Origin: Eshraghiella sp964576255 | Lineage (GTDB): Bacteria > Bacillota > Clostridia > Lachnospirales > Lachnospiraceae | Reading direction: 5' to 3' | Length of the DNA stretch: 41,518 nt | Assembly: GCA_964576255.1 (NCBI GenBank) | Contig: CAZNUK010000013.1 | Span: forward strand, 1 to 41,518 | Shown here: positions 1-9,600 of the stretch, piece after piece | How positions within the stretch are numbered: position 1 is the stretch's first letter | How the letters are laid out: each line of letters begins with the position of its first letter | Notes under the pieces: generated by a model | The model's input: only the letters and a program-made list of their open reading frames with translations | Told to the model about the DNA's origin: nothing | The model's database searches: none | Program-made: the position numbers and the translations under genes

Positions 1-434
1 GTAACGTATTCGTTGCAGGATTCATTGGTTCTCCACAGATGAACCTTGTAGATGCAAGAGTTGTAATGTCAGGCAATGATGTAGTTCTTATGTTCGGTAG
101 CAACTCAGTTAAGCTTCCAGAAGGTAAGGCTAGAAGACTTATCGATGCTGGTTATGTTGATAAGACAGTTGTTATGGGTATTCGTCCAGAAGACCTTAGC
201 GATTCAGAGATGATTATCAACTCTGCTCCAGATAGCGTAATTGAAGCTAATATTAAGGTTTACGAGTTGCTTGGTGCAGAAGTATACCTCTACTTCGATA
301 TCGATCAGGTAAGCTGTACAGCAAGAGTTAACCCTCGTACAACAGCTCGTCCTGGAGATACAATTAAGCTTGGTATCGATATGACTAAGCTTCATATCTT
401 CGATAAGGATACAGAGCAGGTTATCCTTCACTAA
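1..434 (+). CDS. ugpC: Sugar ABC transporter ATP-binding subunit, C-terminal part (UgpC/MsmK family), 5' truncated by window edge
   Basis: The reading frame is open from base 3 and enters the window inside the protein, so the Walker motifs lie outside. The visible residues begin NVFVAGFIGSPQMN, which is the typical end of the nucleotide-binding domain in MsmK/UgpC/MalK ATPases. They continue into the C-terminal OB/TOBE regulatory domain, with the family hallmark VMGIRPEDL near bases 170-200. The protein would energise import of oligosaccharides or glycerol-phosphate-type substrates, and such ATPases often serve several permeases. It ends at base 434 and is followed by a strong terminator. The family call is firm; the substrate cannot be read from this part. 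An ATG at base 39 is internal to the gene, not its start. Confidence 0.9.
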   Translation, partial: NVFVAGFIGSPQMNLVDARVVMSGNDVVLMFGSNSVKLPEGKARRLIDAGYVDKTVVMGIRPEDLSDSEMIINSAPDSVIEANIKVYELLGAEVYLYFDIDQVSCTARVNPRTTARPGDTIKLGIDMTKLHIFDKDTEQVILH

Positions 435-454
435 TTAATATTTGTAAATTTTTT

Positions 455-485
455 CCGGCTGGATTTATTCCAGCCGGTATTTTAA
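455..485 (+). terminator. Rho-independent terminator of the ABC ATPase gene
   Basis: A perfect 8-bp stem, CCGGCTGG (455-462) and CCAGCCGG (470-477), encloses a 7-nt loop and is followed by a T-rich tract (TATTTT). It lies 20 bases after the stop codon. Confidence 0.85.
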
Positions 486-535
486 TGTAGTAAGGGGGAT
501 TTTTTTATAAAAATCTCTTTTTTTTTGGCTAATTT

Positions 536-544
536 TGGTATATT
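536..544 (+). promoter_or_regulatory. Possible extended -10 promoter for the CdaR-type regulator
   Basis: TGG followed by TATATT fits an extended -10 element 34 bases before the chosen start codon. Upstream is only a T-rich stretch with no clear -35 box, so this is a weak call. Confidence 0.3.
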
Positions 545-577
545 ATATAGATAGTAATGTTTAGAAGGAGAAAATCT

Positions 578-1663
578 ATGATTTCAAGCCAGATACTTCA
601 AAATACAATAGAGGGACTTAAGACTATAACACGTGTGGATTTATGTGTTATGGATACGGATGGAAAGAGTCTTGCGACTACTTTTACGGATACAGCGGAA
701 TTTACAGAAGCGGTACAGGGCTTCGTCAGCTCGCCGGCAGATAGCCAGGTAATTAACGGATGCCAGTTTTTCAAGGTATTTGATGACAACCAATTGGAGT
801 ATGTTCTGTTAGTAAAAGGTGGCAATGAGGATATCTATATGATTGGCAAAATTGCGGCTTTCCAGATACAGAATCTTCTGGTGGCATATAAGGAGAGATT
901 TGATAAGGATAACTTTATCAAAAATCTTCTTTTGGACAATCTTCTTCTTGTGGATATATATAACAGAGCTAAGAAGCTTCATATTGATACGGATGCTAAG
1001 AGAATAGTATTTATTATCGAGACTAAGCATGAAAAGGATACTAATGCTCTGGAGACTGTACGTACATTGTTTGCTACCAAGACCAAGGATTTTATAACTG
1101 CGGTTGATGAGAAGAACATTATTATCGTTAAGGAAGTTAAGCAGGGCGAGACCTATAAGGAGTTAGACCAGACAGCAAGAGTAATTCTGGATACTCTTAA
1201 TATGGAGGCTATGAGCAAGGTTCATGTTGCTTACGGAACTATTGTTAATTCTCTTAAGGAAGTGTCTCGTTCATATAAGGAAGCTAAGATGGCTTTGGAT
1301 GTTGGTAAGATTTTCTATAGTGACCAGAATGTTGTGGCATACAGCAATCTTGGTATCGGAAGACTTATTTATCAGCTTCCAATTCCGCTTTGTAAAATGT
1401 TTATTAAGGAAATTTTCAATGGAAAATCTCCGGATGATTTTGATGATGAGACTTTGTCCACAATTAATAAGTTCTTTGAGAACAGCCTGAATGTATCAGA
1501 GACTTCAAGACAGTTGTTTATTCATCGTAACACACTTGTGTACAGACTGGATAAGATTCAGAAGAGTACCGGTCTGGACTTGCGTGTTTTTGAGGATGCC
1601 ATTACTTTCAGAATTGCATTGATGGTTGTTAAGTATATGAAATATATGGAATCAGTTGATTAA
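578..1663 (+). CDS. CdaR/PucR-family transcriptional regulator
   Basis: The 361-residue protein starts at ATG 578. An earlier in-frame ATG at 557 is less likely because the ribosome site AGAAGGAG (563-570) lies 7 bases before 578. The N-terminal about 120 residues resemble a sugar-diacid recognition domain (ISSQILQNTIEGL, then VDLCVMDTDGKS). The middle resembles the degenerate GGDEF-like region of CdaR proteins. The C-terminus carries the PucR-type helix-turn-helix (NVSETSRQLFIHRNTLVYRLDKIQ). CdaR relatives activate carbohydrate or diacid catabolism genes in response to a ligand. The target here is unknown; the upstream sugar ABC transporter is a possible one. The following ftsE gene appears to have its own promoter. 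Confidence 0.85.
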   Translation: MISSQILQNTIEGLKTITRVDLCVMDTDGKSLATTFTDTAEFTEAVQGFVSSPADSQVINGCQFFKVFDDNQLEYVLLVKGGNEDIYMIGKIAAFQIQNLLVAYKERFDKDNFIKNLLLDNLLLVDIYNRAKKLHIDTDAKRIVFIIETKHEKDTNALETVRTLFATKTKDFITAVDEKNIIIVKEVKQGETYKELDQTARVILDTLNMEAMSKVHVAYGTIVNSLKEVSRSYKEAKMALDVGKIFYSDQNVVAYSNLGIGRLIYQLPIPLCKMFIKEIFNGKSPDDFDDETLSTINKFFENSLNVSETSRQLFIHRNTLVYRLDKIQKSTGLDLRVFEDAITFRIALMVVKYMKYMESVD

Positions 1664-1685
1664 TGACTGTGACTTTGTTTATAAT
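1656..1685 (+). promoter_or_regulatory. Candidate sigma-A promoter for ftsEX operon
   Basis: TTGATT (1656-1661) and a perfect TATAAT (1680-1685) are separated by 18 bases. The element overlaps the end of the upstream regulator gene and lies 45 bases before ftsE. Confidence 0.45.
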
Positions 1686-1729
1686 GGTTGATGTAGCGAC
1701 TGAACAATGATTTTAAAAGGATATAAGAT

Positions 1730-2416
1730 ATGATAGAATTGATTGATGTAAGTAAGACATATTCCACGGGTGTGCCTGCGTTAAATAACATAAATCTTCA
1801 TATTCACCCTGGTGAATTTGTGTTCATCGTTGGTACCAGTGGTTCAGGTAAATCGACCCTGATTAAGCTTTTATTAAAAGAACTGGAGCCTACCTCCGGC
1901 AAGATTATTATCAATAATAAGAATATTGGAATGCTTCGCAGAAACAAAATACCGTACCTCAGAAGAGATATAGGAGTTGTTTTTCAGGATTTTAGATTGT
2001 TTGAAGACAGAGATGTTTTTGAAAATGTTGCTTTTGCACAGAAAGCAATTGAAGCACCATCTAGAAAGATTCGTACCAAGGTGTTGTCCATGCTGTCAAT
2101 GGTAGGACTTTTGAATAAGCATAAGACTAATCCTAAGCAGTTATCCGGTGGAGAACAGCAACGTGTGGCTATTGCGAGAGCATTAATTAATAATCCTGCT
2201 ATTCTTTTGGCAGACGAGCCTACGGGTAATCTGGATGAAGCTAATTCATGGGAGATTATGAAGCTTTTGGAAAGTGCCAATGAAAGAGGAACTACAGTTG
2301 TGGTTGTAACACATAATATGGATATTGTTCGTGCCATGAGAAAACGTACTATAACTATCAGCGATGGCAGAATTACTGCTGATATAGAGGAAGGTGGCGC
2401 GATTTATGAAATTTAG
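1730..2416 (+). CDS. ftsE: Cell division ABC transporter ATPase FtsE
   Basis: This 228-residue ABC ATPase has the normal FtsE length. Walker A is GTSGSGKST (residues 35-43), the signature is LSGGEQQRVAIARAL (about 139-153), and Walker B is ILLADEPTGNLD. The N-terminal MIELIDVSKTY and the VVFQDFRLFEDRDVFENV Q-loop region are typical of FtsE. FtsE binds FtsX, and in Firmicutes the FtsEX complex uses ATP to control a peptidoglycan hydrolase at the septum or lateral wall. The gene overlaps ftsX by 11 bases, so translation is probably coupled. An M23 hydrolase follows two genes down, the usual clostridial arrangement. Confidence 0.96.
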   Translation: MIELIDVSKTYSTGVPALNNINLHIHPGEFVFIVGTSGSGKSTLIKLLLKELEPTSGKIIINNKNIGMLRRNKIPYLRRDIGVVFQDFRLFEDRDVFENVAFAQKAIEAPSRKIRTKVLSMLSMVGLLNKHKTNPKQLSGGEQQRVAIARALINNPAILLADEPTGNLDEANSWEIMKLLESANERGTTVVVVTHNMDIVRAMRKRTITISDGRITADIEEGGAIYEI

Positions 2417-3317
2417 TTCATTAGGTTATTGTATTGCCCAGGGATTTAAGAGCATAGGAAGAAACAGGATTTTTTCACTTGCGTCTGTGGCAACTATGGC
2501 TTTATGTATATTTATTCTCGGAGTGTTTTATTCTGTGACAGCCAATGTTAATTTTATGGTTGACAAGATGTCGGACAGCCTGTGTGTTAAAGTGTTTTTT
2601 GACAATGACATCTCGGATGAAAGAATAGAATCCATTGGTAATTCTATTACGGACTATGAGGGTGTTGTACTTTTGCACTACACGTCAGCAGAAGAAGCGT
2701 GGGAAGAATACAGGGAGGAATATTTTGGAGAGGAATATTCAGAGTTGGCAGAGGGCTACGAGAAGGATAATCCTCTTAAGAACTCAGCATCCTACGAGGT
2801 GTATTTTGAAAGTGCTGAGATGCAGGATGATTTGGTGTCATATATTATGAAAATTGATGGCGTCAGAAAAGTTAACAGCTCCAAGGTTACTGCTGACAGC
2901 CTTACGGAAATTGGTAACCTTGTGGGTGTCGTTTCCGGTGTTATTTTGTTAATTCTGTTTGCGATTGCGTTGTTTCTTATTAACAATACAATTTCTATCG
3001 GAATTTCAGTTAGGAATGAAGAGATTACAATTATGAAACTCTTAGGTGCAAGAGATACCTTTATCAGAGCCCCTTTTGTGGTACAGGGAATAACCATTGG
3101 TTGTCTTGGTGCGGCAATTCCTTTGGTTCTGGTGTATTTTGCATATGGCAATATGGTTAATTACGTTATGAGAAAGTTTTCGTTTTTATCTTCCGTGCTG
3201 TCTTTTATGCCGGTAGAAGAACTTTATCGTACTTTTGTGCCTATTGCATTAATACTGGGAGTGGGACTTGGACTTTTAGGAAGCTTGATTTCTCTTGGTA
3301 AATATCTTAAAAAATAA
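2406..3317 (+). CDS. ftsX: Cell division protein FtsX, permease-like
   Basis: The 303-residue FtsX-type membrane protein is read from ATG 2406, inside the end of ftsE. The ribosome site AGGAAGG (2388-2394) precedes it; a GTG at 2394 is in frame but has no usable ribosome site. The topology is typical: one N-terminal membrane segment (residues about 20-42), a long extracellular loop (about 43-165) and three C-terminal segments starting near LVGVVSGVILLILFAIALFLI. The cytoplasmic stretch RNEEITIMKLLGARDTFIRAPF is the conserved FtsX/MacB signature between the second and third segments. The extracellular loop is the expected contact site for the hydrolase encoded next. Confidence 0.95.
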   Translation: MKFSSLGYCIAQGFKSIGRNRIFSLASVATMALCIFILGVFYSVTANVNFMVDKMSDSLCVKVFFDNDISDERIESIGNSITDYEGVVLLHYTSAEEAWEEYREEYFGEEYSELAEGYEKDNPLKNSASYEVYFESAEMQDDLVSYIMKIDGVRKVNSSKVTADSLTEIGNLVGVVSGVILLILFAIALFLINNTISIGISVRNEEITIMKLLGARDTFIRAPFVVQGITIGCLGAAIPLVLVYFAYGNMVNYVMRKFSFLSSVLSFMPVEELYRTFVPIALILGVGLGLLGSLISLGKYLKK

Positions 3318-3337
3318 TTATAAATGAGGGAATGATT

Positions 3338-4666
3338 ATGTTCAAAAAATGTTTTAAAGGAATTCTTGCGGCACTTCTTTCAGGATGCATTGTTGCTACA
3401 TGGTATACCGGTGCGTACAATCCGGTTAATGCAGTTGAGCAGGGAGATTTGGATGATGCCAAGGATGCAATTGCCCAGAAGGAAGAGGAAATTGCCCAGC
3501 TTCAGGCAGCTCTGGAGGCTCTGTCAACGGATATTGCCAGTACACAGGCATATATTACTGAGCTGGATGGGATGATGGTTGAAATTACTTTGCAGATTAA
3601 TGCACAGCAGTCCAAAATAGATGCCAAACAGGCTGAAATTGATGCGAAGGTTGCAGAGATTGATGCCAAACAGATAGAGATTAATAATACTCAGATTGAA
3701 TTGGAGGAAGCCCAGCTTACAGAGGCAGAGCATTATGCTGATATGAGCTACAGAATACAATATATGTATGAATGTGGTGATGAGACATTTCTTGATATGC
3801 TGTTTTCTTCTGAAGATTTATCAGAATTTTTGGGTAAAAGTGAGTATATTTCCAGTATTACCACATATGATAGGGAACAGCTGGAAAAATTAATTCAGAT
3901 AAAAGATAATATTGATTTGCTTCTTGTGACTTTGCAGACAGAAATTGCAGAGCTTGATGCAGAAAAGCTGGTTTTAGAAGATGAGAAAAAGGTTCTTGAT
4001 ACCTATATGCTGGAGCTTTCATATAGTCAGCAGTCTATGAATGCCATTCTGGACACTAAGGTAAGTACTCTGGCAACTTTGGAAAATCAGCAGAGCTACA
4101 CTGAGGAGCAGAAGGCGGCGGCAGAGCAGGAACTCAAAGACCAGCAGGCTATTTTATCTTATCTTCAGGCACAGTGGGAAGAGGAACAGAAGAAATTACA
4201 GCAAAGTGGTGTTAGTGCTGATGAGGCAACACAGGATACTTTGAATAGAATAGAAGCTAACGGTGGTTTTGTATGGCCATTACCTGGCTATAAGACCATA
4301 ACATCTGAGCAGGGAATGAGATATCATCCTATTACAGGTGAGTACAGACTTCATGATGGCTTTGATATTTCAGGATATCTGGTTAATGGTAAGCCAATTG
4401 TGGCTGCATATAGTGGAACAGTTATTTTGTCCGAATATTACTGGGGATACGGTAACTGTGTACAGATTAGCCATGGAACAGGCGTTGTTACATTGTATGC
4501 GCATTGTTCAGCTCTGGCAGTTAAGGTTGGTGACGTGGTTTCGGCAGGTCAGGTAATTGGTTATGTCGGAAGTACCGGCAACAGTACGGGACCACATCTT
4601 CATTTTTCAATATTTATTCAGGGCGAGTCAGTTAACCCTAGATATTATCTGACTATACCTCAATAG
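3338..4666 (+). CDS. Coiled-coil M23 peptidoglycan hydrolase (EnvC/PcsB-like role)
   Basis: The 442-residue secreted protein starts at ATG 3338, 7 bases after the GAGGG ribosome site; the ATG at 3332 is too close to it. A signal peptide spans residues 1-33. A long coiled coil runs from about 35 to 270, rich in Gln/Glu heptads and repeated 'AKQAEIDAK' segments. A C-terminal LytM/M23 domain covers about 305-440. All zinc/catalytic residues are present: H339 and D343 in HDGFD, H389 in YAHC, and H420/H422 in HLH. It should therefore be an active endopeptidase, unlike degenerate EnvC. Its place directly after ftsEX suggests that FtsX recruits the coiled coil and unlocks the hydrolase. That functional link is inferred from known FtsEX-hydrolase pairs. 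Confidence 0.9.
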   Translation: MFKKCFKGILAALLSGCIVATWYTGAYNPVNAVEQGDLDDAKDAIAQKEEEIAQLQAALEALSTDIASTQAYITELDGMMVEITLQINAQQSKIDAKQAEIDAKVAEIDAKQIEINNTQIELEEAQLTEAEHYADMSYRIQYMYECGDETFLDMLFSSEDLSEFLGKSEYISSITTYDREQLEKLIQIKDNIDLLLVTLQTEIAELDAEKLVLEDEKKVLDTYMLELSYSQQSMNAILDTKVSTLATLENQQSYTEEQKAAAEQELKDQQAILSYLQAQWEEEQKKLQQSGVSADEATQDTLNRIEANGGFVWPLPGYKTITSEQGMRYHPITGEYRLHDGFDISGYLVNGKPIVAAYSGTVILSEYYWGYGNCVQISHGTGVVTLYAHCSALAVKVGDVVSAGQVIGYVGSTGNSTGPHLHFSIFIQGESVNPRYYLTIPQ

Positions 4667-4690
4667 CAATTTGTTGATAAGCTAGCTTTT

Positions 4691-4725
4691 ATCCCCCTAA
4701 GCAATGCTTTAGGGGGAAATTTTTA
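4691..4725 (+). terminator. Rho-independent terminator between M23 hydrolase and S41 protease
   Basis: Bases 4692-4700 (TCCCCCTAA) pair with 4709-4717 (TTAGGGGGA), followed by a T-run at 4720-4724. No clear promoter was found in the 22 bases between this and the next gene. It may be a partial, attenuating terminator. Confidence 0.8.
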
Positions 4726-4747
4726 TAGAAATAGGAAGTGTTAAATA

Positions 4748-5992
4748 ATGGATTATAATGGACAGGATTACCAGAACAACAATCAGGAAGAAATCAAAAT
4801 AATAAAGCGAAAAAGCACTTGGAAGGGTGTTTTTATCGGTGGAGGAGTAGTACTTGTTGTTGCAGCATTTTTTATTGGATGTCTTCTTGCAATTTTAATT
4901 AATATGAGATTATTCAACTACAGTGGAGAGTTTGCACTGGGAAATGATGTTGTTAATAAGATGAATGAACTTATCAATTATGTTGAGGAAAATTATTTGT
5001 ATGAAGTGGATGAGGAGGCTATGGAGGAAGCTCTCTATGATGCAATTTTTGATAGTCTTGGTGACCCATATTCAACATATTATACTTCTGAAGAATATCA
5101 GGAGCTTATGGAAAGCACAACTGGAATCTATTCAGGAATTGGCGTAGTGGTACAGCAGGATATTGAAACAGGATATATTCTTGTTGTGGAGCCTTATGAG
5201 AATGGGCCTGCCTATGCAGAAGGCTTAAGAGCAGGGGATTTAATCGTAGCCGTTGAAGGTAATGATATTCAAAATGTGGATATTAATCTTGTGGTTAAGG
5301 ATATTAAAGGTGAAGAAGGTACTACTGTTAATATTACAGCCAGACGTGATGGTGAGGATTTTGATTTGACCATTACAAGAAAATCAATTGAAATTGTGAC
5401 TGTGGATTATGAGATGCTTGAGGATAAGGTTGGATATATTTCTATTTCCAGTTTTGAAGGAACTGTTGTAAAGCAGTTTGAAGAGGCGTATGAAGAACTG
5501 GAGGAGCAGGGAATGACATCTCTTGTAATAGACATCCGTAATAATCCGGGAGGACTATTGGATGCTGTCGTAGAGATGCTGGATTGCTTCATTGAGGAAG
5601 ATAAAATGATTGTATACACTATGGACAGTAATGGTGACCGTCAGGATTACGTTGCCGAGAATGGTGTATCTATAGATATTCCTTGCGTGGTGCTGATTAA
5701 TGGAAATAGTGCTAGTGCATCAGAGATTTTTGCAGGAGCACTTCAGGATTATGACAAGGCTCATATCATGGGAACACAGAGCTTTGGAAAGGGTATCGTT
5801 CAGTCAATTCTTGGATTGGAGGATGGCTCTGCATTTAAGATTACTATTGAGGATTATTATACTCCAAATGGTAATAACATTCATGGCAAAGGAATTACGC
5901 CTGATGAAGTGGTGGAATTAGATTTGGATGCATATAACAATGATGGAAAGGATACACAGCTTGAGGCTGCTATTGAATACCTTACCAAATAA
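4748..5992 (+). CDS. S41-family C-terminal processing protease (CtpA/CtpB type), membrane-anchored
   Basis: The 414-residue protein has a cytoplasmic N-terminus, one membrane segment (about residues 28-52), a PDZ domain (about 118-200) and an S41 peptidase core. The Ser/Lys dyad is visible: S323 in NGNSASASEIF and K348 in QSFGKGIVQ, spaced 25 residues apart as in known CTPs. The motif IDIRNNPGG is also family-typical. These proteases cleave exported proteins near their C-termini, and in Firmicutes they act in envelope stress or sporulation signalling. The ribosome site AGGAAG lies 9 bases before ATG 4748. Its closeness to ftsEX and the M23 hydrolase suggests turnover of wall-remodelling proteins, but no substrate can be deduced. 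Confidence 0.92.
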   Translation: MDYNGQDYQNNNQEEIKIIKRKSTWKGVFIGGGVVLVVAAFFIGCLLAILINMRLFNYSGEFALGNDVVNKMNELINYVEENYLYEVDEEAMEEALYDAIFDSLGDPYSTYYTSEEYQELMESTTGIYSGIGVVVQQDIETGYILVVEPYENGPAYAEGLRAGDLIVAVEGNDIQNVDINLVVKDIKGEEGTTVNITARRDGEDFDLTITRKSIEIVTVDYEMLEDKVGYISISSFEGTVVKQFEEAYEELEEQGMTSLVIDIRNNPGGLLDAVVEMLDCFIEEDKMIVYTMDSNGDRQDYVAENGVSIDIPCVVLINGNSASASEIFAGALQDYDKAHIMGTQSFGKGIVQSILGLEDGSAFKITIEDYYTPNGNNIHGKGITPDEVVELDLDAYNNDGKDTQLEAAIEYLTK

Positions 5993-6008
5993 GATTACGG
6001 TATAAAAT

Positions 6009-6656
6009 ATGTTAAAAGATAAAGACATAAGAGAAGGATTATTTAATTTTCTTGAGGATGAACACGGCAAAATCCGTATTCTTGAAGAAAAGACCATGGG
6101 CAGATCCAGAGCTGATGTGGTAATGATTACCACTGAGGATATCTATGGAATAGAGATAAAAAGTGATGCGGATACCTATGCCAGATTACAAAGACAGGTT
6201 AAGGATTACAACAGATTTTTTGACAAAAATTATGTTGTGGTGGGAACAAGTCATGTTGCCCATATTGAGGAGCATGTACCTGATTTCTGGGGGATTATAA
6301 CTGTGGAAGAGGTTGAGGGTGAAGCTGATTTCTACATTCTCAGAACGCCAAAGACTAATCCTAAGTTAGATATGGCTCTTAAGCTTACAATGATGTGGCG
6401 TCCGGAATTGGCGCATATTCAGGAAATCAACCAAATGCCCAAGTATAAGGAGAGAAGTAAGGCATTTGTTATTGATAAAATTATAGATAAGGTTCCGGCG
6501 AAGGAGCTTAACAGGCAGCTATGTGATGAGCTTTTTGAGAGAGATTACGATGCTATTGCTGAAGTGATTAAGCAGTACAGAAAAAACAATGGCAGAGGTT
6601 CCAAAAAGACCGGTGAGAGTGCCGTTAGAAGAGCTGTCAGAAAAAAACACAAATAG
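6009..6656 (+). CDS. sce7726-family protein with PD-(D/E)XK nuclease-like core
   Basis: The 215-residue soluble protein begins 16 bases after the protease stop codon with a weak ribosome site. The N-terminus (DKDIREGLFNFL), the RADVVMI...GIEIKSD block and RLQRQVKDYNRFFDKNYVVVG match the sce7726 family as I know it. D36 with E49 and K51 forms a D...ExK arrangement typical of restriction-endonuclease-like folds, so a nuclease-type active site is plausible. The C-terminal tail (about 195-215) is very basic (KKTGESAVRRAVRKKHK), which could bind nucleic acid. Family members are usually annotated without a function. Nothing around it (no methylase, no defence gene) indicates a restriction system; it sits in an envelope operon. 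Confidence 0.7.
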   Translation: MLKDKDIREGLFNFLEDEHGKIRILEEKTMGRSRADVVMITTEDIYGIEIKSDADTYARLQRQVKDYNRFFDKNYVVVGTSHVAHIEEHVPDFWGIITVEEVEGEADFYILRTPKTNPKLDMALKLTMMWRPELAHIQEINQMPKYKERSKAFVIDKIIDKVPAKELNRQLCDELFERDYDAIAEVIKQYRKNNGRGSKKTGESAVRRAVRKKHK

Positions 6657-6681
6657 AATTACAAACAGGAGGAATTAAACT

Positions 6682-9600
6682 ATGAAACTAAAGCGATTCA
6701 AAGTAGGGTTGATGGGCTTGGGCGTTGCTGTTATTCTGGGGATATTATTACCGGTATCTGCTCAGGCAGGAAGAACATCGGCAAATTTAAGTGTCCTTAA
6801 TGCCGATTATTATTGTACGGATTCTTCTAAGGAATATCATTTTTATGATAAGACATATGATCATAATATTACAATAAGCTGCCCTAACAAAACAGTGGTG
6901 GTATATTTGGAAAATGCCACAATTGATATGAATGAGGACAATGAGAAGAAAAGTGAAGAAAAGCCTGCTATCAGGATAAAAAAAGACACTAATGCGGTTA
7001 TTTATCTTGTTGGAAATAATGTGCTGGAAGGCGGAAATAATACCGGTCTGATTAATAAGAACGGTTATGCAGGTATTCAGGTAGAAGAGGGTGCAACAGT
7101 AACCATTTTGGGAAATGGAACATTGACTGTCAAGGGTGGCGGTAATGACCATGGTGCTGCTGCGATTGGAGCGGCATATGGCGAAAGCTGTGGCAAAATC
7201 ATAATTGGTGATAAGAATAACTGCCCTACAATTATAGCTACCGGTGGAGACGGTGGAGCCGGAATTGGTGGCAGTGAAGAAGGAGATTGCAAAAAAGGGA
7301 TTTATATTTCTAACGGAAATATTACAGCAACTGGTAAAAATGGCGGAGCTGGCATAGGAGCGGGTGATGGTGTAGGCGCCGGTTCAGGTGGTAATGTAGA
7401 TACAATTATAATTACCGGAGGAACAATCAAGGCTACTGGCAGTAGTGGTGCCGCTGGAATCGGTGGAAGCGACAGTGGAACTGGTGCAGGTAGCGGTGAT
7501 GCCTCTAATATTACAATTTCTGGCGAATGCAAAATAACTGCAACAGGTGGAAGTGAGGCAGCCGGAATCGGTGGCGGCAGAGATGCCTTAGTTAAGAATA
7601 TTTGCATTAATGGTGGAACAATAACTGCAACAGGTGGAAAATACGGAGCCGGAATCGGTGGAGGAAATTCAGTTGGTGCTGGTGATGGTGGAGACGTAGA
7701 TGGTCTTTACATATCAGGTGGAACAATTACAGCTACAGGTGGAGAAAGTGCTGCCGGAATTGGTGGTGGAGACCAGAGTATTGTTACAGGGCTTGAAATT
7801 ATTGAGTCAAAATATCAAGGTCTCAAAATTACCGCAACAGGTGGTAAATGGGGAGCCGGAATAGGAAATGGTAATTCAGGTCTTGTCAGCAATAATATTA
7901 ATTCCATAGTTATTACTCTTTACGGAGGAACAATTACAGCAACAGGTGGTAGTGAAGGTGCCGGAATTGGCGGTGGTAATTCAACTGCCAATAAAATTAC
8001 TATAAAAGGAATGGGAATTATTAATGCAATCGGATATGATGAAAGCTGTGCTATAGGTTCCGGCGAACGTGAAGCCGGAGGAATGATTTATATTGAGGGT
8101 GTAAGCGGTTCCCGTGCATTAACAATTAACGCAAAAGCTTTAGCTACAACAGGTAGGAGTAATGATGCAGCAGTTATTGGTTCGGCAGATAGTAAGGGCG
8201 AAAGTGTAACCATTAAAAATGCAAAGGTATATCTTACCAGTGTAAGTGACTGCCGTGGTTCAGGAATTGGTGCGGGCAGTAACTCGAGTGTAGTGGCACA
8301 ATCTATAGAAGGTATTACTATTGAAAACTGTTATATCAAAGATTATTCATATAGTAGCAGAATTGCTTCGTCAATAGGAGCAGGGTGGAGTTCTGCCATA
8401 GGCTATATTACTATAAAAGATAGTGAAATATATGGCGGTTCAATCGGAGGAACGGATAATGGTAATCAATTATTTGATTATAAATGTGTTGATGCCATTA
8501 CAATTGAAAATTCCATTATCCAAGCTGAAAGTGTAGAAGGGCAGAAAGCCGCTATTGGTTCAGGTCGTTATTCAGGAGTTGGAACAATTACAATTACGGA
8601 TTCGACGGTTACAGCTAAAACAACCAGTGGAGCTGGAATTGGTTCAGGGGGATATTCACTAGATAGTGCAGGAGATCCATTTAAATGGGTAGGCTGTGAT
8701 GCAGGAGATATTACAATTACCGGAAGTACAGTTATAGCAATCGGAGGAGACGGCGGAGCCGGAATCGGTGGCGGCTGGGGAACAGAAGTTGGAGAAGTGA
8801 ATGTTTCTGATTCAAATATTACTGCAACCGGCGGAAACAGAGGAGTGAAAGACCCACAGGGCGGAGCCGGAATCGGTGGAGGACATGGTGAGTCATTAGG
8901 GTATGTATCCATTACAGATTCCACTGTAACAGCAACTGGTGGAAACTATGCAGCGGGAATCGGAAGTGGCGGATATGACACGGCAACTACTACACTTTGG
9001 AATACAAGCTGTGGATATATCTATATGGAAAATTCCAATATAATAGCAACCGGTGGTTATGGTGCAGCCGGTATTGGTACCGGTTATGGAGCTCGGTTTG
9101 ACCACTCAGGAGATATTTGTATTATAAGCTGTGAAGTGACAGCAAATGGTGGTGAAAGAGGCGCTGGAATTGGAGCAGGCTCTGACGGTTGGTCAGGTTC
9201 TGGCGGAGATGCTTCTAATATTACAATTTCTGGCGAATCCAAAATAACTGCAACAGGTGGAGAAGGTGGTGCTGGAATAGGTGGAGGTATAGACGGTGGC
9301 TGTGAGAGTGTAACAATTTCTCTTAGTGATACCAAATATAGTAATGGAGAATGGGTATATTATGTGAAGGCTTATGGCGGAAATGGTGCAGCCGGAATTG
9401 GAAGCGGTGGCGTTGATGCAGAAGTTGCAGAAGAGGGGATAAATACCTATTATGGTTACGATATTGATAAGGTTAGTATTTCCGGTGGCTATGTATATGC
9501 CAAAGGCGGAAATGATGACTCATTAGGTGCAGGTGCTGGAATTGGTGGCGGTGCCAGAGGTGGTAACTTAAAGGGTTTTTATGTAAGCGGTGGATATGTT

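Noticed and set aside
3295..3324. TTGGTA and TATAAA as a promoter for the M23 hydrolase
   Set aside because: The transcript start would fall at or near the start codon and leave no ribosome site in the mRNA. The gene is better explained as part of the ftsEX operon.
7077..9335. Several Pro-rich - strand frames in the giant surface gene
   Set aside because: Gly codons (GGN) read as Pro (NCC) on the opposite strand. The repeats keep these frames open by chance.
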